Shown: in pieces, positions 59,452 to 64,000 of the stretch
Layout of the letters: each line of letters begins with the position of its first letter
Position numbering within the stretch: position 1 is the stretch's first letter
Assembly: GCF_030294945.1 (NCBI RefSeq)
Contig: NZ_AP018448.1
Location: 1,240,001 to 1,304,000, forward strand
DNA: 64,000 nt
Reading direction: 5' to 3'
From: Streptomyces graminofaciens
Lineage (GTDB): Bacteria; Actinomycetota; Actinomycetes; Streptomycetales; Streptomycetaceae
The notes under the pieces: model-generated
Told to the model about the DNA's origin: nothing
The model's database searches: none
What the model saw: only the letters and a program-made list of their open reading frames with translations
Position numbers and translations under genes: made by a program

Positions 59452-60588
59452 TCAGATGATGAACAAGCTGTCCGGCCCGCCGATCCGACGGATCGCCTCC
59501 AGGGGATACGGGGTCTGCCTGCTCTCAAAACGGAACTCGCGGTAGTAGTCCGTCATCACTGCGGCGACCGGGGCGTAGCGGGTGAGGATCGCCGCGACCT
59601 GCGGCGGAATTCCCGTCGGAGGTTCCCCTCGGGCGCAGGCGTGCACGAACGCACTGCGCTCATCCCCCTCGTACCCGTACAGGGCAGTGACGAGCCACTG
59701 CACCAGGTGGGTGACGGTGTAGCAGCGGTCATAGGTCTGGTGTTCGGCGAAGAAGTCGGCTTCCTCCTTCGACAGGTCGAACCGGGAGGAGATCGCGAGG
59801 CCGTAGTCCGTGAAGAACAGACGCTTGCCGGCGGTGAGGATGTTCTGGAAGTGGCCATCGAAATGCAGGAGCCCGCGGGCGTTCATGAAAGAGGTTCCGG
59901 CCTCAAGTTCCTTCGCCACCATGGTGCATGCCTGCTCGGCCGTCTCATCGTCGGCTTTGACCTGACCGTCCAGCCAGTCGTGCAGGTTCTGCGGGATGTA
60001 CTCCAGGAACAGTGCGACGCTCGCCGAGGAGTCCCGCAGCGCCTCGATCCGGTGGCGCACCTGCGGTCCGCCTCCCCAGTAGGCGACAGCTTTCTCCACG
60101 TCGGCCAGTTGCTCGGGCAGCACCTGCCCGGGGTGCGGCAGCACCCGCCAGTGGTACATCAACGGAAAGCCCTCATGGTCCTGTGCGAGCACCCAGTTCG
60201 TCGTCATGGTGTGCACGGCCAACTCCCGCCAGGCCCCCCATCCCGGGCTTCCGGGAACCCCGAGGCCGGGATGACAGAAGGTCGGTAGCTCGAAGAGGTT
60301 CGCCGTGGATTGGACGTTCTCCGGCTGCCTTTCCAGATCGGTCAGCGGCAGCCGCTTAACGAAGACTGGGGTTCCGCCGACCTCCAGCAACGCTGAGGTC
60401 CCGCCGATGCCAGAACCCATCGGCGCAGCCGTATCCATAAGGTCGCGCAGTTCGCGATCACTGCATAGCGCCAGCGATGTGGAGACGGCACTGTAGGCCG
60501 CCAAACGCGCACCACGCGACGCGTCGAAGCTCTCGACGGCTACCTCCACCAGGGCACCAACCTCTCGGAAATACCTGGGCCCGTCCAA
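59452..60588 (-). CDS. Protein-kinase-like fold protein of unknown target
   Basis: A 378-residue protein with the protein-kinase/aminoglycoside-phosphotransferase layout: a Gly-rich loop (GSGIGGTS, residues 58-65), Lys78 (VFVKRL), Glu122 (WRELAVH), a catalytic loop HFDGHFQN (242-249) and a TDYG metal motif (260-263). Thus all residues needed for phosphotransfer are present, though HFDGHFQN is unlike the Ser/Thr kinase HRDxKxxN and closer to small-molecule kinases. No membrane segment or sensor domain. The start is uncertain: TTG at 60588 or GTG at 60549. It lies between a dead IS630 and integrase debris, so it may have been acquired by transfer. Confidence 0.75.
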   Translation of the reverse strand: MDGPRYFREVGALVEVAVESFDASRGARLAAYSAVSTSLALCSDRELRDLMDTAAPMGSGIGGTSALLEVGGTPVFVKRLPLTDLERQPENVQSTANLFELPTFCHPGLGVPGSPGWGAWRELAVHTMTTNWVLAQDHEGFPLMYHWRVLPHPGQVLPEQLADVEKAVAYWGGGPQVRHRIEALRDSSASVALFLEYIPQNLHDWLDGQVKADDETAEQACTMVAKELEAGTSFMNARGLLHFDGHFQNILTAGKRLFFTDYGLAISSRFDLSKEEADFFAEHQTYDRCYTVTHLVQWLVTALYGYEGDERSAFVHACARGEPPTGIPPQVAAILTRYAPVAAVMTDYYREFRFESRQTPYPLEAIRRIGGPDSLFII

Positions 60589-60988
60589 AGGGCGCGCACG
60601 CGACGCATAGCCCTAGGGTTCGCCCCCTGGCACGGGCGAAGGGCATCCAGGACCGTTTGTGAACACGGATCCGAACACCCTTTGGCCGCACTGTACGTGA
60701 AGATCGACAACAAGGTCGGGCGAACACGATGCCCCGGCAGACCGCCACTGCTCAGGGGCTCGGATCTGGCCTGTCTCGCCATGTGTCGAGCTCCATCCGC
60801 ACCGTCTTCGACGCCCGGACCGCGAACACGCCCTCCAGGCCCAGGGGTCAACCCCCGAAGGACTTCCGGAGCCGACCACTTGGACAGCGAGTCGAAATTG
60901 GGCCCTGCTCCAGATATCTCCCACCCCTATCTCACCTCTGACCAGCTGTTCCGGGATTGATCCGAGCCAGATCACAACTGACGCACCT
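60589..60988. other. No supportable gene
   Basis: About 400 bp of lower-quality coding signal on both strands; no repeats or hairpins worth noting. It should contain the kinase-like gene's promoter. Confidence 0.35.
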
Positions 60989-61282
60989 TCAGAGGCGGCT
61001 GGTCGGCTCCTCCCAGCCCCTCATCGATTCCTCGATCAGCCGGTTGGCGTGGTCTCGCGTTTCGGCCAGGAACTTGGCGTGGAAGCAGAAGAGGACATGG
61101 ATGCTCTGTCCGGCTCGGCGCGCGCACTCTGCGGGGTCAACGCCGGAGGTCAGCAGGAACGAGATGCCCGCATGCCGCAGGTCATAAGGGCGCTTGGCTA
61201 GTGTCCGCGACGTGAAAAGCCCCCACGGCGGTGCGAGGTTCATCTTGTCAGCCAGGGGTCCAAAACGTCGTAGATGGCCCAT
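60989..61282 (-). pseudogene. Tyrosine recombinase (integrase) C-terminal fragment
   Basis: About 97 residues from the catalytic end of a phage/ICE integrase: YDLRHAGISFLLTSGVDPAE carries the RHxG-type motif, then CARRAGQSIHVLFCFHAKFL. Where the catalytic tyrosine is expected (xYAKFL) there is His (CFHAKFL). The N-terminal DNA-binding part is missing. Inactive on both counts. Confidence 0.65.
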
Positions 61283-61929
61283 CCCCTCTGGGCGAGAGCC
61301 TCGGCGTGGGGCTCTGCTCGCTCCCGCAACGCGGCCAGGGCGAGGAAGTGCGTGGGGCGTGTGGCTCCGACGAAGATGAGTTGTGCCGCGCGGCGAACTG
61401 TCGGGGAAGCACGGGCGAGGTCGCCAGCTCCGGCCAGCAGCGCCAGCACTTCAGTGACATCGTGCTTCTTTCCCGTTCTGTCCAGGCACTCAAGAACGAG
61501 GGTCGCGGCGTGTGTTTCGCCCTTGGCACTCTGAATAGTGCCCACCAAGGAGACCGCGTGGCCGGACTCGTTGGTCGAGTGACGAGTTGTCGGCTGGTCA
61601 GCCGGGACGTAGGCCAACGGTTCATGGAGCGCGGCGCGGTCGTCCCATGGTGCTTGGGTGAGTTCGGGCAACACCTCAAGCAGCTGTTCCGTCAGCCGTT
61701 GCCATCCTTCCTCGTTGTCCAGTGAATCGGTCAGCAACGAGTTCAGCAATGAGCGGATCCGCCAGCCCGCTGTGCTGACGGCGCGGTCGAGAGGCCGAGC
61801 GGAGGAAGGCCCTCTGGAGCGCAGGGCCGGACGACACCGCGTACCGTGTTCCAGAGCTGCTGCACGGCGGCGTGGCTGTCGCCGTGACGGCGTTGATCCC
61901 CCTACATCACCGACGGCCCCCAGCTCCAC
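61240..61929 (-). pseudogene. UvrD/Rep-like helicase C-terminal fragment
   Basis: The last 150 residues read SLVGTIQSAKGETHAATLVL, then AAQLIFVGATRPTHFLALAA, the motif V/VI region of UvrD-type helicases (HSxKGxE-like and VxxTRxxxxL). Walker A and all earlier motifs are missing, and the first 60 residues look non-native. It overlaps the integrase fragment by 43 bp; together they are debris of an integrated element or defence locus. Confidence 0.55.
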
Positions 61930-62207
61930 CGCCCCTTCGAGAGCGCGCGGGGCAAGCCGTACGAGATGGAGCTCGCCGGCCAGGAGCTACGGGTGCTGCG
62001 CCGACGCGCGGACCTGGACGGCGGCGGCCGACGCGGCGCTGCACCGCGGATAGACCGGACAGGTCGGACAGGTCGGACAGGTGCGACGCGACGCCGGTCG
62101 TCGACACATTCGATTACCCGGCCGACCTGCCTTTACGATCAATACCGTTGCTCTGCAAGGGGATTGACAACGGGCCGTGCTGCGCCGCGTGCCGGAGGGG
62201 CGGGTAC
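61930..62207. other. Debris and probable promoter region before the acyl ligase
   Basis: The + strand near 61905-62000 reads YITDGPQLHRPFESARGKPY and EMELAGQELRVLRRRADLD, a coding-like remnant of unknown family. The more AT-rich stretch 62105-62170 (CTTTACGATCAATACCG, ATTGACAAC) probably holds the promoter of the ligase gene. Confidence 0.3.
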
Positions 62208-64000
62208 ATGACGCGCGACGAGCTGATCCGGCCGCTGCCCGAGCTGTTGAAGGCGCACGCCGAGAGGTCACCGTCGCGGGTGGCGTACGCCGACGACGAA
62301 CGGGAGGTCACCTACGCGGAGTTGGAGCGGCGCACGGGTCGACTGGCCGCGTATCTCGCGGGGGTGGGTGTGCGGCGCGGGGACCGGGTCGCGATCCTGC
62401 TGGGCAACCGTGTGGAGATGGTGGAGAGCGTCCTCGCCGGTGTCCGGGCGGGTGCGGTCGGCGTGCCTCTCAACCCCCGGTCCTCGGACGCCGAACTGGC
62501 CCATTTCCTGGAGGACAGCGGGGCCTCGGTCGTCGTCACCGACCGTACGCACCTGGCCCGCTTGAACCGCGTGGGGAGCCTGCACGACCGTACGCGCGTC
62601 CTGTTCACCGGCACGGATCCGGTGCCGTCGGACGCCCCCGACGGCACGGTCCTCTTCGAGGTGGCGGCCGAGGCGGAGCCCGCCGTGCCGCCCCGCGACG
62701 ATCTCGGGCTCGACGAGCCGGCCTGGATGCTCTACACCTCCGGCACCACCCATCGGCCCAAGGGCGTGCTGTCCACGCAGCGTGCGGCCCTGTGGTCGGT
62801 TGCGGCCTGCTACACGCCGATCTTCGGGCTCTCCCCCGAGGACCGGCTGCTCTGGCCGCTCCCGCTGTTCCACAGCTTCGGGCACTCGCTGGCGATCCTG
62901 GGGGTCACCGCGGTCGGCGCGAGCGCGCGGATCACCGGCGAACTGCTGCCTCCTGGCGGCCTGTTGAGGGAGCTGCGCACGCCTCGCGCATCCCTGGGCG
63001 GCTCCTACACCGTCCTGGCCGGGGTGCCCGCCGTGTACCACCAGCTGGTGGCGTCGGCGGCCGAGGACACCTCGCCCGTACCCGCTCTGCGGACGTGTGT
63101 CGTGGCGGGCGCTCCGAGCGCGCCGGCCCTGCGACGGGCGGTGGAGGACCTGCTGGGGGCGCCGCTGCTCGACGCGTACGGCAGTACCGAGACCTGCGGG
63201 ATGATCGCGGTGAACCGACCGGACGGGCCGATGGTCGACGGGTCCTGTGGGCCGCCGGTCCCGGGGATGGACGTACGGCTGGTCGATCCGGGCTCCGGCA
63301 ACGATGTCGCGGACGGCGACGAGGGCGAGATCTGGGCGCGTGGGCCGAGTCTGATGAGCGGCTACCACCATCAGCCCGAGGCGACGGCGGCCGCGCTGCG
63401 GGACGGCTGGTACCGCACCGGTGACCTGGGGCGACGCGTCGCGCACGGGCATCTCACCCTCACCGGCCGGGTCAGCGAGCTGATCATCCGGGGCGGGGAG
63501 AACATCCACCCCACCGAGATCGAGCAGGCCCTGCTGCACTGTCCCGGCGTGCGGGACGCGGTGGTGGTGGGCAGGCCGCACGACGTCCTCGGCGAGGTCC
63601 CGGTGGCGTACGTCGTTCCGGGACCGGACGGGTTCGACCCTCGGCGGATACTGGCCGCGTGCCGGGAGCGGCTGGCCGCGTACAAGCTGCCCGTCGAGAT
63701 CCACGAGATCGCGGCCGTCCCACGTACGGCGTCCGGCAAGATCACCCGCCACGCGGTCCTGCCGGACCTGGCCCGACCGGTACCCGAGGTTCGCCCCGCA
63801 TCCCCGACGGCGGCCGACGGTGCCCTGCGCCGACGCCTGCTCGCTCTCCCGCCGGAGGGGAGGGAACGCGCCCTGCGCGAGGCGGTACTCGCGCAGACGT
63901 CCGCGGTGTGCGGCGACGGATCGTACGAAGGGCTCGACGCCGACGGATCGAACGAGCGGCCCGACGCCGACGGTCCCCATGAACGGCTCGACGCCGACCG
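62208..64000 (+). CDS. Acyl-AMP ligase running into a probable carrier-protein domain, start of a PKS/NRPS (incomplete)
   Basis: Open to the window edge, 597 codons seen. Residues 1-510 are an adenylate-forming ligase: A3 motif YTSGTTHRPKG (176-186; His replaces the usual Gly), A5 LDAYGSTETCGM, A7 WYRTGDLG, A8 LIIRGGENIHPTEIEQALL, A10 PRTASGKITRHAVL with the catalytic Lys. The sequence then becomes LRRRLLALPPEGRERALREA and VLAQTSAVCG, the linker that normally introduces an acyl-carrier domain in modular PKSs. An acidic tail follows with repeated DADGSNERPDADG. This looks like a loading module that activates a carboxylic acid as starter. ATG start after GGAGGGG. Confidence 0.85.
   Translation, partial: MTRDELIRPLPELLKAHAERSPSRVAYADDEREVTYAELERRTGRLAAYLAGVGVRRGDRVAILLGNRVEMVESVLAGVRAGAVGVPLNPRSSDAELAHFLEDSGASVVVTDRTHLARLNRVGSLHDRTRVLFTGTDPVPSDAPDGTVLFEVAAEAEPAVPPRDDLGLDEPAWMLYTSGTTHRPKGVLSTQRAALWSVAACYTPIFGLSPEDRLLWPLPLFHSFGHSLAILGVTAVGASARITGELLPPGGLLRELRTPRASLGGSYTVLAGVPAVYHQLVASAAEDTSPVPALRTCVVAGAPSAPALRRAVEDLLGAPLLDAYGSTETCGMIAVNRPDGPMVDGSCGPPVPGMDVRLVDPGSGNDVADGDEGEIWARGPSLMSGYHHQPEATAAALRDGWYRTGDLGRRVAHGHLTLTGRVSELIIRGGENIHPTEIEQALLHCPGVRDAVVVGRPHDVLGEVPVAYVVPGPDGFDPRRILAACRERLAAYKLPVEIHEIAAVPRTASGKITRHAVLPDLARPVPEVRPASPTAADGALRRRLLALPPEGRERALREAVLAQTSAVCGDGSYEGLDADGSNERPDADGPHERLDAD

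Overview
The window is high-GC actinobacterial DNA, almost certainly from a Streptomyces. Supporting signs are GTG/TTG starts, tightly overlapping operons, a mycothiol-type formaldehyde dehydrogenase, two dispersed repeats of the kind common between Streptomyces genes, an ECF41 sigma factor and a SpoIIE-type phosphatase. The frequent decayed genes, a dead IS630 element, integrase debris and what looks like the first module of a polyketide synthase at the right edge suggest a chromosome arm rather than the core.

Layout. 0-6.5 kb: a frameshifted permease remnant, an ECF41 sigma factor with an MMPL exporter, and a GntR regulator with a perfect palindromic operator in front of a partly decayed operon around an isopropylmalate-dehydrogenase-like enzyme. 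6.5-31.7 kb: an almost complete choline/glycine betaine catabolic island. 31.7-39.1 kb: a gene graveyard (NAD-binding protein, RraA-like fragment, aconitase, secreted-protein and galactonate dehydratase remnants) around an intact SpoIIE phosphatase and a VOC protein. 39.2-44.7 kb: a five-gene cluster (Fe(II)/2-oxoglutarate oxygenase, TauE-type exporter, 2-hydroxyacid oxidase, aminotransferase, BenE-type transporter) behind a canonical promoter. 45-53.4 kb: a small cysteine-rich secreted protein, then a DeoR-controlled polyol/sugar ABC operon with dehydrogenase and PfkB kinase. 53.5-62 kb: single genes (methyltransferase, cold-shock protein, LLM oxidoreductase, DenD-like dehydrogenase, protein-kinase-like protein) among mobile-element debris. 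62.2 kb to the edge: an acyl-AMP ligase running into what looks like a carrier-protein domain.

How the betaine island works (inference from families and order). An OpuA/ProU-type ABC importer brings in choline or betaine. BetA and BetB oxidise choline to betaine. A Rieske oxygenase fed by a Rieske ferredoxin and a FAD reductase removes the first methyl as formaldehyde. Dimethylglycine oxidase and heterotetrameric sarcosine oxidase remove the other two onto tetrahydrofolate. GlyA makes serine; FolD, PurU and a MetF-like protein handle the one-carbon folates; the mycothiol-dependent dehydrogenase plus an MBL hydrolase handle formaldehyde. An IclR regulator sits in the middle.

The strongest new observation is regulatory. 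All eight promoter regions of the island carry a pair of 17-bp sites, GTTGC-N7-GCAAC-like, always separated by exactly 2 bp (19 bp centre to centre), including one pair over the iclR start itself. The second is that the sarcosine oxidase delta and alpha subunits form one reading frame whose linker is partly a translated dispersed repeat.
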